IMG/VR virus record: IMGVR_UViG_3300037247_000371
Span: 1-46,150 of that record
Direction: 5' to 3' (one strand)
Length of the DNA: 46,150 bases
Source of the DNA: a virus
Shown here: piece after piece, positions 19,463 to 27,211 of the stretch
Layout: every line of letters begins with the position of its first letter
Position numbering within the stretch: position 1 is the stretch's first letter
Notes under the pieces: model-generated
The model's database searches: none
What the model was told of the DNA's origin: nothing
Seen by the model: the letters and a program-made list of their open reading frames with translations, nothing else
Program-made: the position numbers and the translations under genes

Positions 19463-19672
19463 TTATTTCTTTACAGCCTTCACTGCCTTCACTGCCTTCA
19501 CTGCCTTATGTCCGAGGCCGGTTCCCGTGAATGCGTAAGCGATATTTTTTACAGGGCCGGTATATTCCGGGTAGCCTGCGGCCGTAAGTATATCGGCAAC
19601 TGCGAAAAGTATAGCTCCGATGGCCGTCTTCTTGCTGCTAAAGAACTCCCATAATTTCATTATCTGAATCAT
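19463..19672 (-). CDS. Small membrane protein, holin-like candidate
   Basis: 69 residues with AAAGGAGCAATACG before the start. One hydrophobic segment at about residues 15-34 (TAIGAILFAVADILTAAGYP), then a glycine-rich stretch and a basic tail of repeated KAV triplets. Size, single span and basic end fit a class III-like holin or a phage membrane protein, and it lies at the end of the lysis region. The tail is coded by a 9-bp tandem repeat (19476-19507). Confidence 0.6.
   Translation of the reverse strand: MIQIMKLWEFFSSKKTAIGAILFAVADILTAAGYPEYTGPVKNIAYAFTGTGLGHKAVKAVKAVKAVKK
19476..19507 (-). repeat. 9-bp tandem repeat in the membrane-protein gene
   Basis: Three full GCCTTCACT units plus a partial one encode the KAV-KAV-KAV tail. 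Unit number can change by slippage without breaking the frame. Confidence 0.8.
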
Positions 19673-19771
19673 CGTATTGCTCCTTTCTCCATTTTTTTAA
19701 TTCTATTTTATCCTTAGTCCACCCATATAAAAAAAATAAACGCTGATGTAACCGGGATTATAAAGAGCAAC

Positions 19772-20428
19772 TCAGGCATTATCAGCACTCCACTTAAGCC
19801 TCAAACCCACCGCCGTAACCTGGCTATCCTCAATCGATCGGTAAACCGTACTCCAAAAACAAGAGACTGTTTTATTTATCCGGCCCTCTACCTCACCCTT
19901 ACTGATATAGTCCGATGAGTCGTCAATATTAGGCTGATAAAAGACAACGACTTTCCAATTCTCCGTAGAACCCTTTAATCGGAGGGACCATCTTTGATCG
20001 ACATAATCGCCCGGCTTTCGGCTTTGGTGGAGTATGCCAAAACTAACGGATGCTTTTCGAGCGCCTTTTTTGTAGATGTAATACTTCGGTCCAGCGCCGA
20101 GAAATATTTCCGAATCGATTCCAAGCGCTCTATCAAACGATCCGCTTCCGTCAACCCACGCGCTCCAGTCCTCATTTATTACCGGGTCCCATCCTATGCC
20201 TATGCCTCCGTTATTTTTCGTCGTTAATTCCCCAGTCTTGCCGTATTCCCGGTACAGGTAATATTCGAGGTTTGGCTGAGGCTTCTTTGATACCCGTATC
20301 TTAACGGCATTGCTCGTGATCGATCCTCGGTCAACGTGCCAGTCCCGATGGTGCAAGAGGTCGAGGGAGAGGTCGAAAGCATTGCCAGATGATGGTATCA
20401 ATATAAAAAAAATTAGCAGTCTATACAT
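19772..20428 (-). CDS. DUF481-like outer-membrane beta-barrel protein
   Basis: 218 residues. Signal peptide MYRLLIFFILIPSSGNA, then alternating amphipathic strands with aromatic edges (LEYYLYREYGKTGE, IGIGWDPVINEDWSAWVDGSG, SEIFLGAGPKYYIYKKG, KASVSFGILHQSR, VVVFYQPNIDDSSDYI) ending VGLRLKW. This fits the DUF481 (YdiY-type) barrel family. It would sit in the host outer membrane after lysis-stage expression, perhaps blocking further phage adsorption, but this is inference. It overlaps the endolysin gene by eight bases. Confidence 0.65.
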   Translation of the reverse strand: MYRLLIFFILIPSSGNAFDLSLDLLHHRDWHVDRGSITSNAVKIRVSKKPQPNLEYYLYREYGKTGELTTKNNGGIGIGWDPVINEDWSAWVDGSGSFDRALGIDSEIFLGAGPKYYIYKKGARKASVSFGILHQSRKPGDYVDQRWSLRLKGSTENWKVVVFYQPNIDDSSDYISKGEVEGRINKTVSCFWSTVYRSIEDSQVTAVGLRLKWSADNA

Positions 20429-21032
20429 TTAAACCACCCCAACTAAGCTCATTCATGTTAAGAGCCGCCTGCTTCCTGAATTTATATGCCGACTTTATCC
20501 TCTCCCATGTCCACAAGTCCTCTTGTTTCCACCATTCCACGGGGGGGTTATTAAAATCACGAAGGTTGCCTATGCCTCTAAATCCAACACCATCCAGATT
20601 GTAGGCGCTATTAGACTCCAGAGTTAGCACCCGGTCGGTTTCCTCGTGATGATCGACAATGATAAACGTATGCCCCCCATTCCACTTGCCTCGCCATCCT
20701 TGAACAACTGTCCATGGCTTAATATCGGTATCGTCCATGACGGACCCCATGCCGCTTTCAATAACCGCCGTGACCGGAGAAAAGAAATCATCTGCCGACA
20801 ATATCATCATCTGACCGTGACGCTTCGAGCCCCATTTAAACTCTGGATGCGTATCGGCCCACGCTTTCACGAGGAGTGCCTCCACAAAGGTACAGCAATT
20901 GTTAGTCTCAGGTGGTGACAGGGGGACACTGAGCCCCGGTAGGGGGAAAGGATATCGGGCCGCGTGCAGTTCATAGGTAAACGGGTGAAACTTTTCAAGC
21001 AGATTAATTAAAACTGATTCTTTGATATTCAT
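20421..21032 (-). CDS. Cysteine-peptidase type endolysin (NlpC/P60 or CHAP-like)
   Basis: 203 residues. The likely catalytic set is C46 or C47 (ETNNCCTFVEALL), H121 (NGGHTFIIVDHH) and a polar third residue in LTLESNSAYN (E138/N140), in the order Cys-His-polar used by NlpC/P60 and CHAP peptidoglycan hydrolases. No signal peptide or separate cell-wall-binding domain is visible. AAGGAGCGCTAAAAA is the ribosome site. It lies next to a membrane-anchored XhlA-like protein. Assignment as the phage endolysin is by motif and position. Confidence 0.7.
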   Translation of the reverse strand: MNIKESVLINLLEKFHPFTYELHAARYPFPLPGLSVPLSPPETNNCCTFVEALLVKAWADTHPEFKWGSKRHGQMMILSADDFFSPVTAVIESGMGSVMDDTDIKPWTVVQGWRGKWNGGHTFIIVDHHEETDRVLTLESNSAYNLDGVGFRGIGNLRDFNNPPVEWWKQEDLWTWERIKSAYKFRKQAALNMNELSWGGLNV

Positions 21033-21298
21033 TTTTTAGCGCTCCTTATTTCATCCTTTAAATCTTTGGCAAGGCTTTTCAGCATTTTCCCAAATTCCTC
21101 AGTATGATATCTAAAATCTTCTTTCGTCTCTTTTCGCATAGCATCTATAGTCTCATTAAAAGTCTTCATACCAACTTTAACCGCCACAGATTTACTAACA
21201 TCAAAAACCCGATAGGCTAGTATACTATATAGGGTAGCAAAAAGGCCCGCCAGTATACCTAACAACCATTTAATATTTTCAGGGTCTTTTTCGGGCAT
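21029..21298 (-). CDS. Membrane-anchored helical protein (XhlA-like lysis candidate)
   Basis: 89 residues. One transmembrane segment at about residues 10-28 (KWLLGILAGLFATLYSILAY) followed by a long charged helix (FNETIDAMRKETKEDFRYHTEEFGKMLKSLAKDLKDE). The layout resembles XhlA/haemolysin-like phage proteins or an i-spanin. It overlaps the endolysin gene by four bases, supporting a lysis role. Confidence 0.65.
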   Translation of the reverse strand: MPEKDPENIKWLLGILAGLFATLYSILAYRVFDVSKSVAVKVGMKTFNETIDAMRKETKEDFRYHTEEFGKMLKSLAKDLKDEIRSAKK

Positions 21299-21318
21299 AT
21301 CAGGGCCACCCTATATCG

Positions 21319-22410
21319 CTAATTACCAATTCTCGTAACATCCAATCTAGTTCTATGGCGATGAAAGAATTTTCCTGCTTGGGCTGGTTTATCTCGTATC
21401 GTTACCACATCTCCAACATCAAGAAATACTGTTGCCGATCCTGAATCAGAACGCGCCCCTAAAAGATCTTCAAGCTTTGCTTCGTCTATCCACCATTCAT
21501 GTCCGCTAGAACACACAACATTATCAACGTGGCGTATTTTAGTTTTTACAATCCCATTTAAAATATATCTTGTCTGATTGCCATCATTAGGAAATGAGAA
21601 TGCCAGCGTTGAATTTTTGTAATCGGCCTGTGAACCAACATTTTTAATATCTTCAGTAGCATCCCTTAAATTATCCCATTCCAAGCTTAGATTATTAAAA
21701 GCAAGCACCTCTAAGAAATGATTTGCCCCGCCAATATACTGATTATTTCCCAGCTTAACAAAATGAGGAACGTGATTTATGCTAAAGTCTATATCATACT
21801 CAAAACACCATTCTTCGACTCCGTTACCAGACCCGGATTCAACTATCATAATTTGGTCATTATCAGGATAAAATAAGAAACTTAGAGATGAGTTGTTGTT
21901 ATATGTGGCTGTGCCGAGAGTTGCGGATAATGCAGTTGCAACAGGAAAACTTTCTGGTGGGGTACCGGGCGAGGTAGGGCTTTGCGATACAGCTGATTCG
22001 TTGACAAAGATTGCGAAAGAATAATTAACCTCTGGCTGTCCGTGCATACCAGTATCTCTCCCCAACTTAAAAGTGCCCTCGCCACCCGCCAGAACTGTTA
22101 TCTCGCCAGTAGATAAGCTTGTCGATAGATTACCAAATGATCCCCCTTCTTGTATATTGTCTTTCCATTGATAAAAAATATTGGCTGTGCTGTAGGCCTC
22201 AAAAAAGCCAACAGAATCTTCGTAGGAAAGAAATGCTGTTTGAGGTCCGACATAAAGATGATTCCCATCTGATACCGTCAGATTCCCCACTACGCTCAAG
22301 GGCAAATTGATTTTAAATTCATTTGAATTTACATCGTACCCGGCCCCTCCACCATAAGCTGAAGAAGATAGAGCTAAAAATATGGCTATAAATAAGAAAA
22401 GTCTTTTCAT
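21319..22410 (-). CDS. Secreted or virion-associated protein with signal peptide
   Basis: 363 residues from the ATG at 22410. Signal peptide MKRLFLFIAIFLALSSSAYG, then a beta-rich protein with fibre-like text (FKINLPLSVVGNLTVSDGNHLYVGPQTAFLSYEDS) and a GTPPESFPVATALSATLGTATYNNNSS stretch. A tail-fibre or decoration relative is likely, but Sec signals are unusual for virion proteins. It belongs to a row of four such genes. No named family recognised. Confidence 0.65.
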   Translation of the reverse strand: MKRLFLFIAIFLALSSSAYGGGAGYDVNSNEFKINLPLSVVGNLTVSDGNHLYVGPQTAFLSYEDSVGFFEAYSTANIFYQWKDNIQEGGSFGNLSTSLSTGEITVLAGGEGTFKLGRDTGMHGQPEVNYSFAIFVNESAVSQSPTSPGTPPESFPVATALSATLGTATYNNNSSLSFLFYPDNDQIMIVESGSGNGVEEWCFEYDIDFSINHVPHFVKLGNNQYIGGANHFLEVLAFNNLSLEWDNLRDATEDIKNVGSQADYKNSTLAFSFPNDGNQTRYILNGIVKTKIRHVDNVVCSSGHEWWIDEAKLEDLLGARSDSGSATVFLDVGDVVTIRDKPAQAGKFFHRHRTRLDVTRIGN

Positions 22411-22421
22411 TTTATCCGCCC

Positions 22422-22718
22422 TCACTGACTTGATACACTGTCTATATAATCGGGGTTATTTTCTAACCACCTCTGTTTATTGATCGCCTTTGAAAAGTTA
22501 ATCATGTCGGCAAAGGCTCGTTTAAATTGGGCGAGAACGCTTAACCCCGTTATGGTCTTTGTTTTTTTCAGGCGTTCAACTTGCGTCGTTGTGATCGTGA
22601 ATGTTTCAAGCACTATCCCGGTATCACCATCGCTCACTATTACTTTGAGGCTGCTATAATCGGCAAAAGCCGGCCCTGCCAAAAACATAAAAACAAAAAC
22701 AAAGATTAACTTTTTCAT
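22422..22718 (-). CDS. Small signal-peptide protein
   Basis: 98 residues from the ATG at 22718 (AGAAGGAGAAAAGTA upstream). Signal peptide MKKLIFVFVFMFLAGPAFA, then a short beta segment (SLKVIVSDGDTGIVLETFTIT) and a helical C-terminus. Unknown function; second in the series of secreted proteins. Confidence 0.65.
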   Translation of the reverse strand: MKKLIFVFVFMFLAGPAFADYSSLKVIVSDGDTGIVLETFTITTTQVERLKKTKTITGLSVLAQFKRAFADMINFSKAINKQRWLENNPDYIDSVSSQ

Positions 22719-22740
22719 TACTTTTCTCCTTCTCGTTAGT

Positions 22741-23754
22741 TTAATAACTGCCATGTATTTTGAAGTATCCTCTTCCGGTATCAACGTACTTAAACGCCTC
22801 ACCATCGAAATTCATACCGCTGTGGTTCCCAAATTGAACAGACCCAGCCCTTATCGTCTGGCTACCTTTGGCATTTACAAAGCATTTTCTGATTGCCGGA
22901 GTTCCGCTTGGTTTTGTTAGGACAATAGATATCTCGTTACCTCGCGTTGCGGGGCTTGACGAATACAAGTTAAAGGTGATATTGTTATTCGTAATATCAC
23001 AATCAAAATAAGTATCTGCCGAGGCTACTTCAATAATTGGCGCTGTGGTAGTTGAATAGCTTGAAAAGACAGAACCTGCAAGGTGTAAACTCCCATCTTT
23101 ATCAAGACTCGCTTTCTCCACCCCATCCCAAGACATTTTCCAAAAGTTTTTAATGCCGATTCCTTCGTCAACACTGGTTATATTAATAAAAAGCCCATTA
23201 AAGCCTGCCGTACCGGCTTGGTCTACGTGTTTCTCTATTGTTACAGCATTATAGATCCCCGAAGTATTTGAGACATGTGAAAAAATGAAGTCACCTATCC
23301 TTAGCCCGATTCCGGGAATTGAAAAGTCAGTAGCAGCCAGAATTAATGCAAAATTATCAGCTCTATTTAAAGTCCCTGACGTAAGATCATTAGATGTAAA
23401 ACGTCCGTTTTTGTCGAATTTAAATATTGGAAAGCCTCCATTTTGAACTTCCAAAAGATTGGTCGAACTACCGTCAGCATTAATCGTCGTATGCCCCGTT
23501 GCCGCGACAGACAAACCGCCTGTACCACGAGTACCTGTTGTTAGCGTATATTCTATGGAGATATTATTAAACTTTCCGGTATTAAAGATAGGGGAGTCGC
23601 CTTCTTTTAGGGCGCCACTTGTATATAACGAGAATGTGTCATCTGAAACACCACCTTCGCCAAATAGATCCGGTGGCCCGGAAACCTGAGTAACCGGCTC
23701 GGTAGCGAAAGCGGGCACCGATAAGAGTAGTAGGGTTAAAAGTAACTTTTTCAT
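22741..23754 (-). CDS. Signal-peptide protein with tail-fibre-like features
   Basis: 337 residues. Signal peptide MKKLLLTLLLLSVPAFA, then repeats typical of fibre shafts (GLSVAATGHTTINADGSSTN, FKFDKNGRFTSNDL, SLDKDGSLHLAGSVF) and a compact C-terminal part (ATRGNEISIVLTKPSGTPAI...GRGYFKIHGSY). The text is like phage side-fibre or chaperone-free fibre proteins. Why it would be exported is unclear. A two-base gap separates it from the preceding gene. Confidence 0.65.
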   Translation of the reverse strand: MKKLLLTLLLLSVPAFATEPVTQVSGPPDLFGEGGVSDDTFSLYTSGALKEGDSPIFNTGKFNNISIEYTLTTGTRGTGGLSVAATGHTTINADGSSTNLLEVQNGGFPIFKFDKNGRFTSNDLTSGTLNRADNFALILAATDFSIPGIGLRIGDFIFSHVSNTSGIYNAVTIEKHVDQAGTAGFNGLFINITSVDEGIGIKNFWKMSWDGVEKASLDKDGSLHLAGSVFSSYSTTTAPIIEVASADTYFDCDITNNNITFNLYSSSPATRGNEISIVLTKPSGTPAIRKCFVNAKGSQTIRAGSVQFGNHSGMNFDGEAFKYVDTGRGYFKIHGSY

Positions 23755-23755
23755 A

Positions 23756-24175
23756 TTAATTCCCCCTTGTTATAACATACACATCGAAAGAGCCGCCCCC
23801 GGTTTTAGATACAAGTCGCGCCTGTAAATGCGTCCACGGTTTTAGGGCGTAATGACCTGCCGGTAGTCCATTACTATCCGGCAGAGTAAGAGCCGCCACA
23901 AAAGGTCCATTTTCCCCGACAATGGTACCCTCCAGCACGATCTCCCAAGCCGAAGGACTCCCGTTCACCACTACCTGCATAGTAGACTGGTCGGGGAGAA
24001 AGCCCAATGGTATTTTGAATATAGCTCCGACGGTTGATACATTATCGAATACCTGTATGACGGGCGTTCCCGGCACCCTTAGAGCCTCGCTCGTCCCTCG
24101 ATGTTTCGATCCGGCGTGGGCTATTGTTACTGCGAATAGTATGATGATTGTGATTACTGCGGTGTACATTTTCAT
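23756..24175 (-). CDS. Signal-peptide beta-sandwich protein
   Basis: 139 residues. Signal peptide MKMYTAVITIIILFAVTIAHA, then a single domain with strands TPVIQVFDNVSTVGAIFKIPLG, STMQVVVNGSPSAWEIVLEGTIVGENG and SFDVYVITRGN. Looks like a small carbohydrate- or surface-binding sandwich. No family recognised. First of four adjacent secreted-type genes. Confidence 0.65.
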   Translation of the reverse strand: MKMYTAVITIIILFAVTIAHAGSKHRGTSEALRVPGTPVIQVFDNVSTVGAIFKIPLGFLPDQSTMQVVVNGSPSAWEIVLEGTIVGENGPFVAALTLPDSNGLPAGHYALKPWTHLQARLVSKTGGGSFDVYVITRGN

Positions 24176-24218
24176 TTTAAACCTCCATTGTCCCTATTAT
24201 TCTTGGGGACATTTTAAT

Positions 24219-26093
24219 CTATTTAATCTGATGCGGTATCGTCAAGGAATATGGAAATCTATATTTTCGCAAATCCTCATTGACAACATCAATAAACGCT
24301 ATATCTTGTCCATTTAGGGCTGATACACGGTTACCCCCCCCACCTGTTATCGTAAACGAAGTTCCGTTAATCTCAGTCCAATCCGTATCGTCCCATCTAT
24401 ATATACGCATAATATTAGAAGTATCATCAATTAACACTATATCCCTACTGTTTAGAGATGTTATGGATGGGTTGCCCCCGAGGCCGGGGATATTTAATTC
24501 ATTACCCACCAATACCCAATCGGTACCATCAAAGCGATACGTTCTAAGGTCATCTTGTGAAGGATCTATATAGGCTATTAGATCACTATCTAATGAGGTT
24601 ATAGATGATGAAGCCGCCCCGCTTATCGACAATGTGTTGCCAACTTGCGCCCACGTTGAACCATTAAAACGGAAAGTTCTTATTTTGTTAGCATCAGATA
24701 ATACGACATCCGTATCCGATAATGTGGCAAGCGATGGGGTACTGGACATTGTTATTGTTAAACCACTACCTACAAGCGCCCATACTGACCCATTATGACT
24801 ATATGCTCTTAATGATTTAATAGTTTGCGACACAAAAGCCACATCGTTATCTGTTAATCTTGTTAGCGCAGCTTGTTCTCCAGGCCCTAATGTTATGGTA
24901 AATCCACTACCAATAAGCGCCCATACTGACCCATCGAATCTATAAAGCCTCAAAGAATCAAGTTGAGAATCCAAAAACGCCACATCTGTATTATTCATAG
25001 CGGCTATGATTGCCGATGATATTCCTGGTATATTAAGGTCTGAGCCTATTTTGCTCGGATTGGACCAATTAGGATTTATCAAAAACCATGATGGTAAATC
25101 GCTTATTACTGATAAAAAACTACCTTCGGGGCCTTTTGATAGCCTTTTTAATACCCCATCATCCCGATAGTAAATATCGCCGTCGGCATCGGAACCAATA
25201 TTGAATGATAACCCACCTAAAAATTTACCTATATTTGACCATGATGGGATTCCAGACGCAAGCTTTAGCCATGTATCATCTGCCCCCTTACCAAGCCTTT
25301 TTAATACCCCGGCATCACGGTAATAGATGTCGCCGTTAGCATCGGAACCGAGGTCGTATTCTAACCCATCCCGGAACTTGTAAGCCCCTCTGCTTCTTAC
25401 AACTTGCTCATTTGATTCATCTACAATGGTTAATATGTTTGAATCATTTGACGAATTATCCACAAGAACATTTGTCAAGGTGCCGCCGCCAGCATTCCGG
25501 GCAACCCCATCTATTTTATTTCCGTTTCTATTCGTATTTATATGATAAGCTGTCGTTAAAATACCTGTTGATGCGTTCTCAATAACTACTTTACCAACTA
25601 CTCTATCACCAGCAAATGATATAGCCTTATCCGTTGTGCCAGTATGTGATAAAACAAGATTGAGTACTCCTTCAATAATAATATTACTATTAAACAGTAT
25701 TACCGAGGATGCTTCTAATGTTGCTCTTGTGAACGTTGATCCTTCCAGGATTCTTAAAGTTATGCCTCCGGGAATAGTCATGCTAGATGTTAGAACTTGC
25801 GTTTCTTTTATTAAAACCCTGTTTCCCGACGTTGGCGCATCAGCAATATAAGCCGCCAAGGTTGCATAATCGCCCTCGTCGGCATCAGAGTCAATAACAA
25901 TCCAATCCTCGACTTGTGCGCTGAAATATATAGCGAATCTATCTACAAGATTCCAGAACCAATTAAAGTTCTGAGCGGGGGGCTTTACACCAAACAGCCA
26001 CCCGGACGTTTTGCGGCCCGGCGAGGGCGTTACGATCTCCCCGGCTGCATCCCAGTCTATTTTTTCCCCTGGTTTTGGATTGTTTCTTGCCAT
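24219..26093 (-). CDS. Tail fibre with beta-helix and propeller-like repeats
   Basis: 624 residues. The N-terminus (NPKPGEKIDWDAAGEIVTPSPGRKTSGW...GVKPPAQNFNWFWN) is a common baseplate-attachment region of fibres. Residues about 70-230 look like a right-handed beta helix (ITLRILEGSTFTRATLE, NIIIEGVLNLVLS). Next come two copies of GSDA(N/D)GDIYYRD(A/D)GVLKRL. From about 345 to the end there are six units of about 46 residues with a core LR-x-YRFDGS-x-W-x-xVG and a T-x-L-x-x-x-D-V-A-x-ID edge, probably a six-bladed propeller. It would recognise the host receptor. Confidence 0.85.
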   Translation of the reverse strand: MARNNPKPGEKIDWDAAGEIVTPSPGRKTSGWLFGVKPPAQNFNWFWNLVDRFAIYFSAQVEDWIVIDSDADEGDYATLAAYIADAPTSGNRVLIKETQVLTSSMTIPGGITLRILEGSTFTRATLEASSVILFNSNIIIEGVLNLVLSHTGTTDKAISFAGDRVVGKVVIENASTGILTTAYHINTNRNGNKIDGVARNAGGGTLTNVLVDNSSNDSNILTIVDESNEQVVRSRGAYKFRDGLEYDLGSDANGDIYYRDAGVLKRLGKGADDTWLKLASGIPSWSNIGKFLGGLSFNIGSDADGDIYYRDDGVLKRLSKGPEGSFLSVISDLPSWFLINPNWSNPSKIGSDLNIPGISSAIIAAMNNTDVAFLDSQLDSLRLYRFDGSVWALIGSGFTITLGPGEQAALTRLTDNDVAFVSQTIKSLRAYSHNGSVWALVGSGLTITMSSTPSLATLSDTDVVLSDANKIRTFRFNGSTWAQVGNTLSISGAASSSITSLDSDLIAYIDPSQDDLRTYRFDGTDWVLVGNELNIPGLGGNPSITSLNSRDIVLIDDTSNIMRIYRWDDTDWTEINGTSFTITGGGGNRVSALNGQDIAFIDVVNEDLRKYRFPYSLTIPHQIK

Positions 26094-26106
26094 TACTTAT
26101 CTCCCT

Positions 26107-26379
26107 TTATGCGCCAAAGAGAAAGTTAGATGTTCTGTCGATCATCCACTTTCTTGCATTACTGGTTTCTTCTTTTATGCTAATTCCAAAATCTTCAAAA
26201 GCCATACTTAATTCAATTACGGCCCGCGACAAACTCCCTTCTGTCACCTTCAATAGCTCCCCGTCGGGCACTACATCTTCTGGGAGTTGCAAGCGATCAC
26301 GTAAACGCATAGTCAGGCGCTCAAGGCGGGACTGGCTTTGGGCGGTGTTCGATTTTTGGTTCTCTTCTGCTTTGGTCAC
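26107..26379 (-). CDS. Cassette protein inserted before the tail fibre, attC J leader
   Basis: 90 residues from a GTG at 26379 (AAAGGA seven bases upstream) in the site J loop; an earlier GTG at 26400 lacks a ribosome site. The leader ends SQSRLERLT before the methionine at 26310, almost the same as in gene 7923-8204. The core (RLRDRLQLPEDVVPDGELLKVTEGSLSRAVIELSMAFEDFGISIKEETSNARKW) is helical and unassigned. It sits between the baseplate DUF2612 gene and the fibre, where most related phages have no gene or a fibre chaperone. Confidence 0.6.
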   Translation of the reverse strand: MTKAEENQKSNTAQSQSRLERLTMRLRDRLQLPEDVVPDGELLKVTEGSLSRAVIELSMAFEDFGISIKEETSNARKWMIDRTSNFLFGA

Positions 26380-26431
26380 TGTTTTATCCTTTGGGGCCAC
26401 TCAGCCAGCCCTTTAGCTTGTCTTGTTATAT
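26307..26431 (+). mobile_element. attC-like integron site J (isolated, in the tail region)
   Basis: The right R box is GTTATAT (26425-26431); the left is imperfect (GCATAGT, 26307-26313). The left arm GCTCAAGGCGGGACTGGCT pairs with AGCCAGCCCTTTAGC with the usual extrahelical C and A. The right arm and flank match site E nearly base for base. TTATGCG at 26105-26111, the same text as follows other R boxes, would be the opposite junction of a single cassette. The DUF2612 stop codon lies in the right R box. Confidence 0.78.
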
Positions 26432-27211
26432 CGACTGTACTTTTGAGAGTCCACCGCCCCCGCCGTCTACAACCTCATAAGACAATGGGAAAGATGTGAA
26501 TATATCAGTGTCGAGGGTTAGCGTTGTGGGGCCGTCAAGATTCGTTACAATAGCCTTTACGTTTCCCGTGACCTCGACTACCTCGCTGCCTATAATCGCG
26601 CCGTCTGCGATGAACCCGGCGCCACTGTCAACCAGTTTAAAAGACGTGACAGAAGTATTCTCCCCTGTCGAAAATAAGTCATCAAATCCCAAAGTTCCGA
26701 TGCTATTCTCAAAACCAAAAGCGTTCTCAGGTGATATGATAGAAGATACGACGGCAACACCAGCCGCAACAACATCCTGCATCAACGTAAATGCTGCCGA
26801 AGCTAAAGCATCGGGGACCGGCGTGTCTGAAAATAATTCAACGCCAGCCGGGTAAGAAGGAATAACTTGAACCAGATTTCCCCCTGTTATTATCTTCCAT
26901 ACCGATAAGACTCTGTTTATATCACCCTCGGAAACGTTGACCCCCGCCCTGGCCTTTAAAAATAGCTTGTAGGTAGCGTCATCCTGTCCGTTTCTATCCT
27001 GACCGACTATAGTGCCGATTCCGTCGAGCTGTACACCCTCACTATTGTCGATATCGAGCCTACCCTGCAAATCAAATAAAACGTCTTCAAGGTCTTGTAT
27101 TTGCTGACCGCCTAAAGAATCAAGCAATGCCTCGATTCCAGTCTTTCCTTTATACTGAAAAAGAAGTCGGTCTTTTGCTTGTTGTGCGTGATTTGTTATT
27201 TTATCGGTCAT
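26426..27211 (-). CDS. Baseplate protein, DUF2612-like
   Basis: 261 residues. The first about 130 residues (QYKGKTGIEALLDSLGGQQIQDLEDVLFDLQGRLDIDNSEGVQLDGIGTIVGQDRNGQDDATYKLFLKARAGVN) are the DUF2612 signature seen after baseplate J genes in myophages. The C-terminus (after residue 160) is a beta-rich extension with a GGGGG hinge, perhaps a fibre attachment. It overlaps the J-like gene by four bases. Its stop lies in attC site J. Confidence 0.82.
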   Translation of the reverse strand: MTDKITNHAQQAKDRLLFQYKGKTGIEALLDSLGGQQIQDLEDVLFDLQGRLDIDNSEGVQLDGIGTIVGQDRNGQDDATYKLFLKARAGVNVSEGDINRVLSVWKIITGGNLVQVIPSYPAGVELFSDTPVPDALASAAFTLMQDVVAAGVAVVSSIISPENAFGFENSIGTLGFDDLFSTGENTSVTSFKLVDSGAGFIADGAIIGSEVVEVTGNVKAIVTNLDGPTTLTLDTDIFTSFPLSYEVVDGGGGGLSKVQSI

